DNA of 64,000 bases from MGIIa-L3 sp038150305 (GCA_038150305.1 JAYOTG010000006.1:25047-89046), one strand, 5' to 3'. Counted from the stretch's first letter, positions 49,574-58,753 are shown. The notes: generated by a model from the letters alone, not told the origin. Made by a program: numbers and translations.

Positions 49574-51061
49574 TCAGAGCATCGGTTGGTCGCGCAGCCA
49601 CGCGAGGTCGGAAATGTACAGCTGACGGATGTCGTCCAAGCCCAGCACGAGCATCGCCAAGCGCTCGAGGCCCATGCCCCACGCGCACACCGGCGCCATG
49701 CAGCCAAGCGGCTCGGTGACTTCGGGTCGGAAGATGCCGGCGCCGCCGAGTTCGAGCCACTTGCCGCGCCATCGAACTTCGACTTCGAGGCTGGGCTCGG
49801 TGTAGGGGAAGTAGGCCGGTCGGACGCGCACTTCGGGGTAGCCCATCTTGGCGTAGAAGGTGCGCAAGGTCGTGACGAGCATCGGCAGGTCAGCGCCTTC
49901 TTCCATGATGATGCCCTCGATTTGGTGGAATTCGGGCAGGTGGGTTCGGTCGATGGCTTCCTTTCGGAACACGCGGTCCACCGAAAAGACGCGGCAGGGC
50001 GTCTTCGGGTGTTCGGCCAGGTGCTGGATCGTGTTGACCGTGGTGTGGGTCCGTAGCAGGCCGCGTTGCGCGATGTCGTCGGAGAAGGTGCCACCCCAGC
50101 CGCGGCTTCCGGTTTCGCCACCGTGTTCGTGGATGGCACGCCACTGGTCCATGCGCGCTTGGTCGATCGGCAACGACGCTGGTGAATCGAGGTAGAAGGT
50201 GTCCTGCATCTCACGGGCCGGGTGGTCTTGCGGAATGAACAGCGCGTCCATGTTCCAGCCTGCCGTTTGCACGTAATCGTCGACCAGTTCGCTGAAGCCC
50301 ATCTCGAGGAAAATCGTCCGGATGCGCTCGATGAGCGCCTGCATCGGATGCGTGCGCCCCATGCGCGGCGTGGCGGACGGCAGGGTCACGTCGAAGCGTC
50401 GGAATTCGGCCGCCTCCCACGCCTCACGCTGCTGCAGCAACTCAGGCGTGATTTCCCCGATGGTCGTCTTCTCCACCAGCGCGGCTTCATCCAGGGCCGC
50501 GAGCGCTGGAAGGGCTGTCCACGTGCGGTGGACGCTCGATTCCACCTCGATGAGGCCGCGGCGGCGGCGGAAGTGGTCGAGCATCGCGGCATCCGCTGAG
50601 GCTACATCCACAGGCAAGGACGCGAGGAAGGCGCTCCGAGCGGCCACCGTTTCACGGGCAGCATCGAGGTCATCGCAGTGCAGGACACCTTGTTCGATGA
50701 CCACGCCGAGGGCCTTGAGCAGACCGATACCGGGGCCGGATTCGTGGCGTTCGAAGGCTTGGTTGAGGCTGGCCATGTCCGGGCGTTCCGCCTCGACCAT
50801 CCATGCCATGAGGCGGGCTTCGAGCAGGCCGTGCTCGAGGGCGGCTTGACCGTGGTCCCCGAGTCGAACGGTCTCCGAGGTGGCCTCGTGCTGCTCCGCA
50901 AGACCGTGATCGACCAAGCCGACGGCGGCTCCGCTGGCCACCGCTTGATCCGACCACGCGCAGACCTCGAGGATGGACGCCACGTCCCACGCCACGTCCG
51001 CTGACGCACACATCGCGACGGCGAGCCGACGCTCAGGATTCGTCAGGGCTGGGGTGGCCAC
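49574..51061 (-). CDS. pheS: Phenylalanyl-tRNA synthetase alpha subunit
   Basis: Charges tRNA-Phe together with PheT, not in the window. 495 residues, the archaeal/eukaryotic form with an N-terminal winged-helix part (PALTNPERRLAV onward). Class II motifs: GRTHPMQALIERIRTIF, AREMQDTFYL, VFRKEAIDRTHLPEFHQIEG, and motif 3 GMGLERLAMLVLGLDDIRQLY. GTG 51061 lies just before the family-like N-terminus; the longer frame upstream covers the neighbouring gene. Confidence 0.95.
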   Translation of the reverse strand: MATPALTNPERRLAVAMCASADVAWDVASILEVCAWSDQAVASGAAVGLVDHGLAEQHEATSETVRLGDHGQAALEHGLLEARLMAWMVEAERPDMASLNQAFERHESGPGIGLLKALGVVIEQGVLHCDDLDAARETVAARSAFLASLPVDVASADAAMLDHFRRRRGLIEVESSVHRTWTALPALAALDEAALVEKTTIGEITPELLQQREAWEAAEFRRFDVTLPSATPRMGRTHPMQALIERIRTIFLEMGFSELVDDYVQTAGWNMDALFIPQDHPAREMQDTFYLDSPASLPIDQARMDQWRAIHEHGGETGSRGWGGTFSDDIAQRGLLRTHTTVNTIQHLAEHPKTPCRVFSVDRVFRKEAIDRTHLPEFHQIEGIIMEEGADLPMLVTTLRTFYAKMGYPEVRVRPAYFPYTEPSLEVEVRWRGKWLELGGAGIFRPEVTEPLGCMAPVCAWGMGLERLAMLVLGLDDIRQLYISDLAWLRDQPML

Positions 51062-51107
51062 GACCTTGGGAGCCGCGATGCCGACTTCAACCCATCCGAG
51101 GCGAGGC

Positions 51108-51485
51108 TCACTCTTCCTCGTCTTCCCAGAGCAGCAAGCCGCAGCCGGGGCACGTGAAGGTGGCCGGGCGAGGACCGTCAATTTCTGCGAGGTGGGCACA
51201 GGACCCGCACAGGACCGTGGTGTGAATCGGCTCGTCGATGGTGGTGTCCACGCGGTACATCGTCCGACCCGCGTTGGCCATTGGGGCTGCGGAAGGGCGC
51301 CACGACGCCACCTCTTCGGGATCGAAGCGGTCGGGTTCTTGCATGAACATCCCCGCCACGAAGGCGATGATGCCCCAGATGCCGATCGTGCCGCCGAAGC
51401 TCCACAGTCCACCTGCGCTAAGGGCACCGCCGAGGATGACAAAGGCACATCCAAGTCCGATGACGCGGCGTCGAAGGCTCGTCAT
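51108..51485 (-). CDS. Small membrane protein with zinc-ribbon tail
   Basis: A 125-residue protein. Two hydrophobic helices (about 9-27 and 31-48), a middle linker, then a C-terminal zinc ribbon with C-x2-C (CGSC, about residue 93) and C-x2-C (CPGC, about residue 114), closing with WEDEEE. No family recognised. It overlaps the aminotransferase gene by 4 nt and precedes pheS by 46 nt. Confidence 0.7.
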   Translation of the reverse strand: MTSLRRRVIGLGCAFVILGGALSAGGLWSFGGTIGIWGIIAFVAGMFMQEPDRFDPEEVASWRPSAAPMANAGRTMYRVDTTIDEPIHTTVLCGSCAHLAEIDGPRPATFTCPGCGLLLWEDEEE

Positions 51486-52756
51486 TCGAGCACCTCGAGG
51501 GCTTCGGCCATCACCTCGGCCACGCGGGTCATGCTCGCTTCGGGCATGGCGCACAGACCGATGCGGACCCCCCCGTCGAGCGCGACGAGGTAGACGTGCC
51601 GAGCGGCACAGAAGTCCACCACCTCGCTTGCCCGGTCGTGCTCCAGCCACGCGAAGAAGCCGTCATGCGTTGGATTGAGTGGAACGTCATGAGCGTCGCA
51701 CGCCGCCACAAGGGCAGCACGGCGGCGGGCCAACAGCTCGGTCAACACCTCGAGCCGCTCGCCCCAGGCCGCGGCCAGTTCTGGGTCCTGATGCACGCCG
51801 ATGGCCGCGCTCTGCGGCGCGCGCGGTGGACCTGACCACGTGCCGCGGCCGGTCACGGCGAAGGCTTCGTAGACGCGCGTGAGCGCGTCTTCCTCAGGAT
51901 GGAGCGCGACAAGTCCACCGCACCGTGCACCGTAAGCCGTGTGTGATTTCGACAGCGACACCGCCCAGAAGAGCATCAGGTTCTCCGGCCACATCATGCC
52001 CGCATCCATCGCTTCGGCCAGCGTGGTGGCCCAGCCGTGCGGCTCATCGGCGTAGAGCGTGTAGGCCGCGTCGATCATCAGACTGTGGCCGACCTCGGGG
52101 TGCTCGAGGGCGGAATGCACCATCGCGTCGAGCAGATTCGCGCGCGATTCGGGCTGCAGCGAGAGTCCTGTGGGGTTGTGGGCGGGATCATTCAGCCAGA
52201 CCAACACCTGAGGTTGTTCGTTCACGGTCGCGTTCAGCGCCGAGGTGAACCCCTCAAGGTCAACGTCCGTCCCTTCAGCGCCCAACAGGGGCCATGTGCG
52301 GCGCTGCAGCCCGGCTTCACCAAGGAAGCCGAGGTACGGCCCCCAGTGCCGCTCGCGCATGAGCACCACACCACCTTGCTGCACGAGGTTGGCTGCGGTC
52401 AAGCGCAACGCGCCACCTCCGCCGGGGGTCGCCATCGCCTTGGCGCTCAGGCTTCGCAGCAGGCCGGGGCGTTCAGGTCCCAAGGCGAGCTCGACGAGCA
52501 GGTCGTTGAACTCAGGGAGGCCGGAGAGCGGTGAGTATGCGGCGACGTCGAGCGAGGTTGAGGCCTTGATGGCGTCCACGTAGGTCGCGTTGATCGCCAA
52601 GGTGCCGTCGTCCTCCAGCAAGGCGCCGATGGTGCCGTTCACCACATCAGCCCCAGCCGCAGCAGCGGCTTGGCACTTCGAGAGCATGGCGAAGATGGGG
52701 TCACGGCCCCGCTTCGTTGACGCGGTCGGGCTCAGCAGACCGTTCGCGTCGTCCAT
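51482..52756 (-). CDS. Aminotransferase class I/II (aspartate/aromatic type)
   Basis: A 424-residue PLP enzyme. Fold-type I motifs: YSPLSGLPEFNDLL near residue 75, TPGGGGALRLTAANLV near 108, NDPAHNPTGLSL with the substrate/PLP Asn, DAAYTLYAD, and the Schiff-base Lys in SLSKSHTAYGARCGGLV. The C-terminus has GGVRIGLCAMPE. The pattern is closest to aspartate/tyrosine aminotransferases; the amino acid used is not determinable. First gene of the operon leading to pheS. Confidence 0.85.
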   Translation of the reverse strand: MDDANGLLSPTASTKRGRDPIFAMLSKCQAAAAAGADVVNGTIGALLEDDGTLAINATYVDAIKASTSLDVAAYSPLSGLPEFNDLLVELALGPERPGLLRSLSAKAMATPGGGGALRLTAANLVQQGGVVLMRERHWGPYLGFLGEAGLQRRTWPLLGAEGTDVDLEGFTSALNATVNEQPQVLVWLNDPAHNPTGLSLQPESRANLLDAMVHSALEHPEVGHSLMIDAAYTLYADEPHGWATTLAEAMDAGMMWPENLMLFWAVSLSKSHTAYGARCGGLVALHPEEDALTRVYEAFAVTGRGTWSGPPRAPQSAAIGVHQDPELAAAWGERLEVLTELLARRRAALVAACDAHDVPLNPTHDGFFAWLEHDRASEVVDFCAARHVYLVALDGGVRIGLCAMPEASMTRVAEVMAEALEVLE

Positions 52757-52835
52757 GGCCCGAGGTTGGACACCACCACTTGACGGCTTCCCTCAGGATG
52801 AGGTTGAAGTGAGGCCGGCCACGAGCCCGGCTTGC

Positions 52836-52911
52836 GCCAGCGTAGCATAGGTGGTAGTGCGCCGGATTTGTAATCCGGCGGTCGGGGGTTCGAATCCCTC
52901 CGCTGGCTCCA
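52836..52911 (+). tRNA. tRNA-Thr (TGT)
   Basis: A cloverleaf: acceptor GCCAGCG/CGCTGGC, anticodon stem CCGGA/TCCGG with loop TTTGTAA (anticodon TGT), T arm GGGGG-TTCGAAT-CCCTC. Discriminator T is normal for archaeal tRNA-Thr. The mature part ends at 52908; the CCA at 52909-52911 is encoded, unlike the other tRNAs here. Confidence 0.95.
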
Positions 52912-52952
52912 CACGACAACAAGCCTATGGAGCACCGTGCCAACCAACAAGC

Positions 52953-53291
52953 ATGCAGCCAGGCGGCGTTCCACAACTGATGATCTCCAACACCGAGACG
53001 ATTCCGGGTCGAACCATCACCGCGACCCTCGGTCTTGTGACCGGCTCCACCGTGCGCGCCAAGAACGTCTTCAAGGACATCGGAGCGGGCTTCAAGAACG
53101 TCGTTGGCGGTGAACTCACCGCCTACACTGAACTGCTTGGCGAGGCCCGCAACGAAGCCATGTTGCGCATGATGCAGGCAGCCGCCGGACTTGGCGCCAA
53201 CGCCATCGTCAACGTTCGATTCGCGACCTCGGCCGTGGCCGGTGGCGCGGCGGAACTCTTTGCCTACGGCACCGCCGTCCAGGTTCAGTGA
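52953..53291 (+). CDS. UPF0145 (YbjQ-like) family protein
   Basis: A protein of about 112 residues. The conserved plan is visible: SNTETIPGRTITATLGLVTG, STVRAKNVFKDIG, then GEARNEAMLRMMQAAAGLGANAIVNVRF with the glycine/alanine-rich core. Members form pentameric rings and some bind metals; the function is unknown. ATG 52953 is chosen; ATG 52980 is possible. It lies 42 nt after tRNA-Thr and 10 nt before a second, membrane-linked copy. Confidence 0.85.
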   Translation: MQPGGVPQLMISNTETIPGRTITATLGLVTGSTVRAKNVFKDIGAGFKNVVGGELTAYTELLGEARNEAMLRMMQAAAGLGANAIVNVRFATSAVAGGAAELFAYGTAVQVQ

Positions 53292-53300
53292 GGTCATCGC

Positions 53301-53825
53301 ATGGCGGACGAAACGGTTGCGCTCGCGTTGTGGAGTGTTCTTCCACCGCTGATTTTCGGCGGTGGCCCCTTCCTGTTCTCCTGGCTCGTGGGCAACGCCT
53401 ACCAAAAGCGGAAATTAAACGAAACCGCCGCCCGAGAGAAGGCGAGCATGCAGGCCTTCGGTGGTCGAGATCCCCTCACCTCCACGGTCAACCTCTACAC
53501 GGGGGAGACCATCACCCAAGGCCGCTTGTTGATGGCCAACGTGAGCATCGGTCCATCGTGGTGGCAACTCTTTCGAACGAGTTTGAAGCAACTTATCGGC
53601 GGTCGCATCTACAGCCTTGATGGCGTGCTAGAGTTTGGACGGCGAGAAGCCCTGCAGCGCTTGCGCGAGGTCGCTCAGGCCGAGGGCGTGGATCACGTCA
53701 TCAACGTTCGATTGGACACCGCGGAAATCGTCGCCAACAGAGGTGGAAACTCCAAGACCGCAGCGGTCGAGATTTTCGCGTACGGCACGGGTGTGCACGT
53801 CGCCAAGCCCACCGATGAAGCGTGA
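53301..53825 (+). CDS. Membrane protein with UPF0145-like domain
   Basis: A 174-residue protein. An N-terminal helix (about residues 5-30, SVLPPLIFGGGPFLFSWLVG) is followed by a UPF0145-like domain: LYTGETITQGRLLMANVSIG, REALQRLREVAQAEGVDHVINVRLD, VEIFAYGTGV. It looks like a paralogue of the preceding gene with an added membrane anchor. Probably co-transcribed with it. Confidence 0.75.
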   Translation: MADETVALALWSVLPPLIFGGGPFLFSWLVGNAYQKRKLNETAAREKASMQAFGGRDPLTSTVNLYTGETITQGRLLMANVSIGPSWWQLFRTSLKQLIGGRIYSLDGVLEFGRREALQRLREVAQAEGVDHVINVRLDTAEIVANRGGNSKTAAVEIFAYGTGVHVAKPTDEA

Positions 53826-53875
53826 CCCTGCGTCTCGGGAGCACGTTCATATGCGCTCGCCCGCGCCCCGGGCTT

Positions 53876-53947
53876 GCCCTTGTAGTGTAGTGGATATCAC
53901 CCTCGCCTCCGGAGCGAGGAACCCGAGTTCGAATCTCGGCAGGGGCG
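53876..53947 (+). tRNA. tRNA-Arg (CCG)
   Basis: A 72-nt cloverleaf: acceptor GCCCTTG/CAGGGGC, anticodon stem CTCGC/GCGAG with loop CTCCGGA (anticodon CCG), T arm CCGAG-TTCGAAT-CTCGG, discriminator G. CCA not encoded. It lies in the 331-bp gap between the UPF0145-like gene and the phosphotransferase-like gene. Confidence 0.95.
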
Positions 53948-54125
53948 CTCGTTTTGATCGTGGCAGTTCGCGCGCCCCTGCCTGCCTTCGCGTTTTCATG
54001 GACGATTCGTGAGGACTGGCGAAACCGCTCAGACTCGGCAGGAGCGCCTGCTCTGATTCCTGCCGTCTGCGGTGTTGAAAGGTCAGACCTGAAAGCGTCG
54101 GATGGAGCCATTGCTGCAAGGGACC

Positions 54126-54133
54126 ATTATATG
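54126..54133 (+). promoter_or_regulatory. TATA box of the GPI-transferase-like gene
   Basis: ATTATATG is centred about 27 nt before the ATG at 54157, the best-placed TATA box in the window, and implies a leaderless transcript. Confidence 0.65.
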
Positions 54134-54156
54134 TTCAACACAGGCGGAAATGGCTT

Positions 54157-56632
54157 ATGGAATCCCCTCTCAAGAAGTGGATTCTCGCGATGACCCTCGT
54201 TTCCGTGATGCTCATTGGTGCTTCTTTGCCGTTCATCCTCATTCCTGGTCCGATCAACGAAGCATCCACGCCCGCTCCTATGGGTGTCGAACAGCCGACT
54301 GAGCAACTGTTGCTGATCGTCTTGGACGGGGTGCCTCAATCCGTGTTTGATGACCCAAATCGCATGCCGTTCATGGCCGCTTTCGCTGAGCAGGGCGTCA
54401 AGGTGCCTGTGCATACTTCTGAATTGACGCTTACAGGAGCATGCGTCAAAGAAATGGCCACAGGTCGGCATGCTGCTCCAATGGATGCCATCCTCAATTG
54501 GGACGTCAAGAACGAGGTCAAGAACGACCCATTCTACCACGCAGCGAATCGTGGTGATTCCGTCGCGTTCACGGGATTTTACGTCTGGAGTAACCTGTAT
54601 CCCGACCCCATGTTCACCCATGAAACCAGCCCTGACTATGGCTTTGAAGACATCTCTGAGGCTGACGATTATGCCCTCAACGTCGTGGACGGTTGGGTGG
54701 AAAACGACACGCATCACCTCATGGTCGCCCACCTTGGAGGCACCGACCATGCCGCCCACATTCACGGCTTGGAATCTCCTGTGTACGACGAACGCATGCG
54801 AACATTGGACCACCAGCTCGAGGAGTTGCTTGCCAGCGTGCCCAGCGATTGGACGGTGCTCGTGACCGCAGACCATGGCGTGACGAATTACGGTGGGCAC
54901 GCGCTCGGTACTGGGCCTGCTGCGGAGGAAGTGTACCTCTTTGCAAAGGGACGAGGTATTGCCGACCCGGTCTCACTCAAGGATCCCATTGAGCAAAGGG
55001 ACATTTCGATGCTCATGTCCGCTTTGCTGCACCTGCCTCTCCCAGCATCCAGCGATGCTCGGATACCGTTGGACATGCTCGACCTTTCTTCCAGTGAGCG
55101 GGCGGCGTATGACGCGTGGAATTGGAAGAACGTGCTGACTCATCATGCCTTTATGGACGATGCAGGAGGCGTGCATTTGGATGATCTCCCAGGCGAGGCT
55201 GCGTGGGAACGTTTGGACGAGTCTGTGGAGCGTTTGCCGGTGTTTCCGTTCATCGCCACGGTTATGGTCGCATTGGGGGGATTGATGTGGTGCCTGCAAA
55301 AGAAGCCTTTTTCGAACATGAGGTTGAGGCAGACCCGGTTCCAAGCCCCCATCCTCATCGTGTCCGTGGTGGTCTTTGTGTTGGTCACGTTTGTGGTTCG
55401 TGACAGCGACGTGCTGCTGGCCACACGGTGGCTGAGGAAACTCCTCGGAACCTTGGTCGTCGGCCTTCTTGCGATGTGGTTGGTGTACGATCGGCGAGAA
55501 ATCGGGTCACTTCGGATACCAGTCGTCGTTGCAGGGCTTGCTGTCCTGCTGTTCCTCTACCCAGAAACGAGGTACTCGATGCTGGCTACGACATTGTGTT
55601 TCGCGGGCTTGTATGTGGTATGGACCACGGGGAGGGACACGTTCGACCTTCAGGAGCGTATCATGCTGAGCGTGCTGCTCGGCTTGATGGCTTACAGGAT
55701 CGTGGATTATCTTCCTCGTTTGGTGACCGGGCTTTCTGTGCAAGCCTTGCTGAACATCGACCTGCTCTACAAACCGATGCAGCGCTTGGTGCACAGCGCC
55801 ATGCCTGCCAGTCCGCTCAGTTTGGCGGTGATGTGGGTGTTGAGCATCCCATTGCTCTTCGTTCAACGAGAGGATGATCGTTGGAAGGTGGATGCTCGGC
55901 CGGTGCTGACGATCACGGCGATCATGGTGTTGGCGGCGGCCCAAACGATGGTGACCGATTGGCTGCTGATTGGAACCGTGTTGGTGTCCATTGGAGCGCG
56001 GTTTTCGCCAACGTTGTCGCCGAGGTTCGAAGCATGGCTCCATTTGCGTCCGATGGACGTTGCCTTGTTTGCGTGGGTCGGCCCGACGTGGGGCTTCTAT
56101 CCTGCCTTGGTGGTGGTGTTCATCGGGCGGATCATTCCCAAAGTGTCCGAAGTCCTCGCTCAGGTGCTTGAAGGAGAAGGCATGGCGTTCCATCCCATCA
56201 TGAGACGTGCGGCTTATGCGCTCACCGGGATGACCTTGCTGTTCCTGGTCNNNNNNNNNNCTGACACCGCTGGGTTTACTCGAATTCAATCCGAGCAAGG
56301 TCATCGTGACGGGCGGATTTTTTGGTGCTCGAACAGACCCCGCCGTGATTTGGATGGGGGCCATGATCGTTGGGCCACCTTTGATGGCCCTCGGGTACAC
56401 GTACGGGTGCTGGGCTCAACACACGCAAGGTGAGGACACCATGTTGGTGATGGCCCTTTTCCTGCTCAGCCATGCGCTCTCCTATTGGACGGCCCTCATG
56501 TTCACGGAATATTTCGTGATGTTGTCCACGGCCGCCCTGTTTTACCTGATGGTCGTGGTCACGGCAGGCTTAGTTGAAACAGCGCGTGGCGTTGAGTCTC
56601 GTTTCATGTCGGAATCCTCCGATGCCCCATAG
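54157..56632 (+). CDS. GPI ethanolamine-phosphate-transferase-like membrane enzyme (alkaline phosphatase superfamily), interrupted by assembly gap
   Basis: A long membrane enzyme (about 820 residues if joined across the 10-N gap at 56251). A first helix (8-32) is followed by an outside catalytic domain of the alkaline-phosphatase fold (about 45-340): LLIVLDGVPQSVF, SELTLTGACVKEMATG with the candidate Thr nucleophile, AHLGGTDHAAHIHG, and VTADHGVTNYGGHALG. These match the PIG-N/PIG-O/PIG-G pattern of eukaryotic GPI ethanolamine phosphate transferases, as does the following block of about ten helices. The part after the gap continues in another frame (LTPLGLLEFNPSK) because the gap length is unknown. 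Possibly adds a phospho-alcohol to a surface glycolipid. Confidence 0.75.
56251..56260. other. Assembly gap (10 N)
   Basis: Ten undetermined bases inside the phosphotransferase-like gene. The reading frame changes by +1 across the gap while the protein character (membrane helices) continues, so the true missing length is not 10 bases. Confidence 0.95.
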
Positions 56633-56692
56633 TCCCACAAAGCTGGCTTTCGTTGCATGAAGCATCAAATGCCCTCTGGATGAGGCATCGGC

Positions 56693-57004
56693 ATGGACGT
56701 GATGGCTCTGCTTGGGGGAAGCATCGTGCAAGGCCTTGTTCTGGGCGTTGTGTTCGGACTGCTGTTGAAGCTCGCCACGAAGGCGGTGAAAACCTTCCTT
56801 CTGGTCTTCTTCCTCCTCGTAAAGTGGCTCGAGGCACGTCACATCGTCATCGTCGACTGGCATCGATTGACCAACGGTGTGCTCGGCTCAGAGGAATTGG
56901 TGATCAACCAAGCGACTGAACTGGTCGAGAGCCTAATCGAGATGGGCGCCTTTGGTGCGGCGCTGGTGGGCGGCTTCTACCTGGCTCATCGACTCACAAA
57001 GTGA
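56693..57004 (+). CDS. FUN14-domain membrane protein
   Basis: A small membrane protein (103 residues) with glycine-rich helices: GGSIVQGLVLGVVFGLLLKL at the start, VKTFLLVFFLLVKWLEARHIVIVDW, and GAFGAALVGGFYLAHRL at the end. This matches FUN14 proteins, known from mitophagy receptors of eukaryotes and common in archaea and bacteria, function there unknown. It lies 60 bp after the phosphotransferase-like gene. Confidence 0.8.
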   Translation: MDVMALLGGSIVQGLVLGVVFGLLLKLATKAVKTFLLVFFLLVKWLEARHIVIVDWHRLTNGVLGSEELVINQATELVESLIEMGAFGAALVGGFYLAHRLTK

Positions 57005-57160
57005 GTCCAGCGTTCGGTTTCGGTCATCGCATCGAGGGCTGCAGGCACGCCTCTCGCTTCTGCTCGAACCCCCCTGCTTCATACGTGGTGAGCCTCGCGG
57101 CGCAGATGTAGGACGTGCGCTCGGGTCGCCCCGGAGGTTCCTCCCGCACGTGGTGAGCCC

Positions 57161-58753
57161 ATGACGACCTTCGAGGACCTTGGCCTGTGTGACGAATTGC
57201 TCGACACCGTCGAGGACGAAGGCTACACTGAGCCAACGCCGGTTCAGGCGCAAACGATTCCAGCGGCGTTGGACGGCCGCGACGTGCTCGGCGTTGCGCA
57301 AACGGGTACGGGGAAAACCGCGGCCTTCACCTTGCCCATCCTCCATCACCTCTCGGGGGAGCGAATCAAGGGATGGCGGCCCATTCGCGCCCTCATCCTC
57401 TCGCCAACGCGCGAGTTGGCCGCTCAAATTGGGGACCGAATCAAGGTCTACGGCGGTGCGCTCGGTCTGCGTCACAAGGTCATCTTCGGCGGTGTTGGAC
57501 AGCGTCCTCAGGTCGATGCCCTTCGACGCGGCGTCGACATCCTCGTCGCCACACCAGGTCGACTGCTCGACTTGGAGGAGCAAGGTCACATCGATTTCCG
57601 GGACGTGGAACACTTCGTGCTTGACGAGGCCGACCGCATGCTCGACATGGGTTTCGTGCACGACATCAAACGGGTGATTCGAATGATGCCGCACAAGCGG
57701 CAAAATTTGCTGTTTAGCGCGACCATGCCCTCCGCGGTGGATGACATCGTGGCCGAGATGCTGGACAACCCTGTGACGGTGGACGTCAGTCCCGAGGAGG
57801 TCACCACCGACCGCATTCAGCAACAGGTGTTTTTCGTGAAGAAGGCGGACAAGCGACGCCTGCTCATCCAACTCGTCCACGAAGAGGGCATCCGCCGTGC
57901 TATCGTGTTCACACGGACCAAGCACGGTGCCAACCGGCTTGCCGGACAGCTTGGAAAAGAGGACATCGACGCTGAAGCCATCCACGGCAACAAGTCGCAG
58001 ACGGCGCGCACCAAGGCGTTGAAGGATTTCAAGCAAGGACGTGTGGACGTGCTCGTTGCCACCGACATCGCCAGCCGTGGCATCGACGTTGACGACATCT
58101 CGCACGTGTTCAACTACGATCTGCCCAACGAGCCCGAGGTCTACGTGCACCGCATTGGACGCACGGCGCGTGCGGGCCGAGAAGGCGTAGCGTACTCCTT
58201 CTGCGACGATTCTGAATCCGGCTATCTGGTCGGCATTCAGCGGCTCCTAGGAGAGGATATTCCCGTCATGGAGGATCATGAATTCCATTTCCCCGCAGCC
58301 GTGCCCAAACCCGGCCAAAAGCCGAGCCGAGGCAAGCCCTTCGGCGGCAAGAAAGGAGGCGGTCGTGGCGGTGGCCAGCGCCGCAATTCGTTCAGCGATC
58401 GTGGAAACGACCGTGGCCGTGGTGGAGGCGGTTACCGTGGTGGTGGCGGTGGCTACCGGGGCGGTGGCGGACAGCGCGGTGGCGGTCAAGGCGACCGACG
58501 TGGCGGCGGTTATCGAGGCGGCGGCGGTCAGCGCAGTGGCGGAGATCGTGGCGGCGGTGGCGGTTATCGAGGCGGCGGCGGTCAGCGCGGTGGCGGTCAA
58601 GGCGACCGACGTGGCGGCGGTGGCGGTTATCGAGGCGGTGGCGGACAGCGCGGCGGCGGTCGTGGCGGTGGCGGTGGCCAGAGCAGCGCAGGTCAACGCG
58701 GTGGCGGTGGTCGCAAGGGCCGCTCAAACAATTCCAAGCAGCGCCGTCAATGA
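57161..58753 (+). CDS. DEAD-box RNA helicase with RGG-rich tail (RhlE-like)
   Basis: A 530-residue ATP-dependent RNA helicase. Motifs in order: Q motif TPVQAQTIPAAL, I AQTGTGKT, Ia PTRELAAQ, Ib TPGRLLD, II VLDEADRMLD, III SATMP, IV IVFTRTKHGAN, V ATDIASRGIDV, VI HRIGRTARAG. From about residue 385 the tail is almost only Gly, Arg, Tyr, Gln in repeats, an RNA-binding and possibly phase-separating segment. The core is closest to the bacterial RhlE group, suggesting transfer. It may help RNA unfolding at low temperature, as RhlE-type helicases do. Confidence 0.93.
   Translation: MTTFEDLGLCDELLDTVEDEGYTEPTPVQAQTIPAALDGRDVLGVAQTGTGKTAAFTLPILHHLSGERIKGWRPIRALILSPTRELAAQIGDRIKVYGGALGLRHKVIFGGVGQRPQVDALRRGVDILVATPGRLLDLEEQGHIDFRDVEHFVLDEADRMLDMGFVHDIKRVIRMMPHKRQNLLFSATMPSAVDDIVAEMLDNPVTVDVSPEEVTTDRIQQQVFFVKKADKRRLLIQLVHEEGIRRAIVFTRTKHGANRLAGQLGKEDIDAEAIHGNKSQTARTKALKDFKQGRVDVLVATDIASRGIDVDDISHVFNYDLPNEPEVYVHRIGRTARAGREGVAYSFCDDSESGYLVGIQRLLGEDIPVMEDHEFHFPAAVPKPGQKPSRGKPFGGKKGGGRGGGQRRNSFSDRGNDRGRGGGGYRGGGGGYRGGGGQRGGGQGDRRGGGYRGGGGQRSGGDRGGGGGYRGGGGQRGGGQGDRRGGGGGYRGGGGQRGGGRGGGGGQSSAGQRGGGGRKGRSNNSKQRRQ
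58370..58735 (+). repeat. Gly/Arg-rich coding tandem repeats
   Basis: Imperfect tandem repeats within the helicase gene, with units of about 15-45 bp built on GGC/GGT and CGT/CGA codons. Several segments, such as those coding QRGGGQGDRRGGG, recur nearly identically at about 58477 and 58591. The repeats are in frame and encode the RGG tail. Confidence 0.75.

Noticed and set aside
57005..57160. Possible small gene before the helicase
   Set aside because: No frame with family similarity; treated as leader or spacer.
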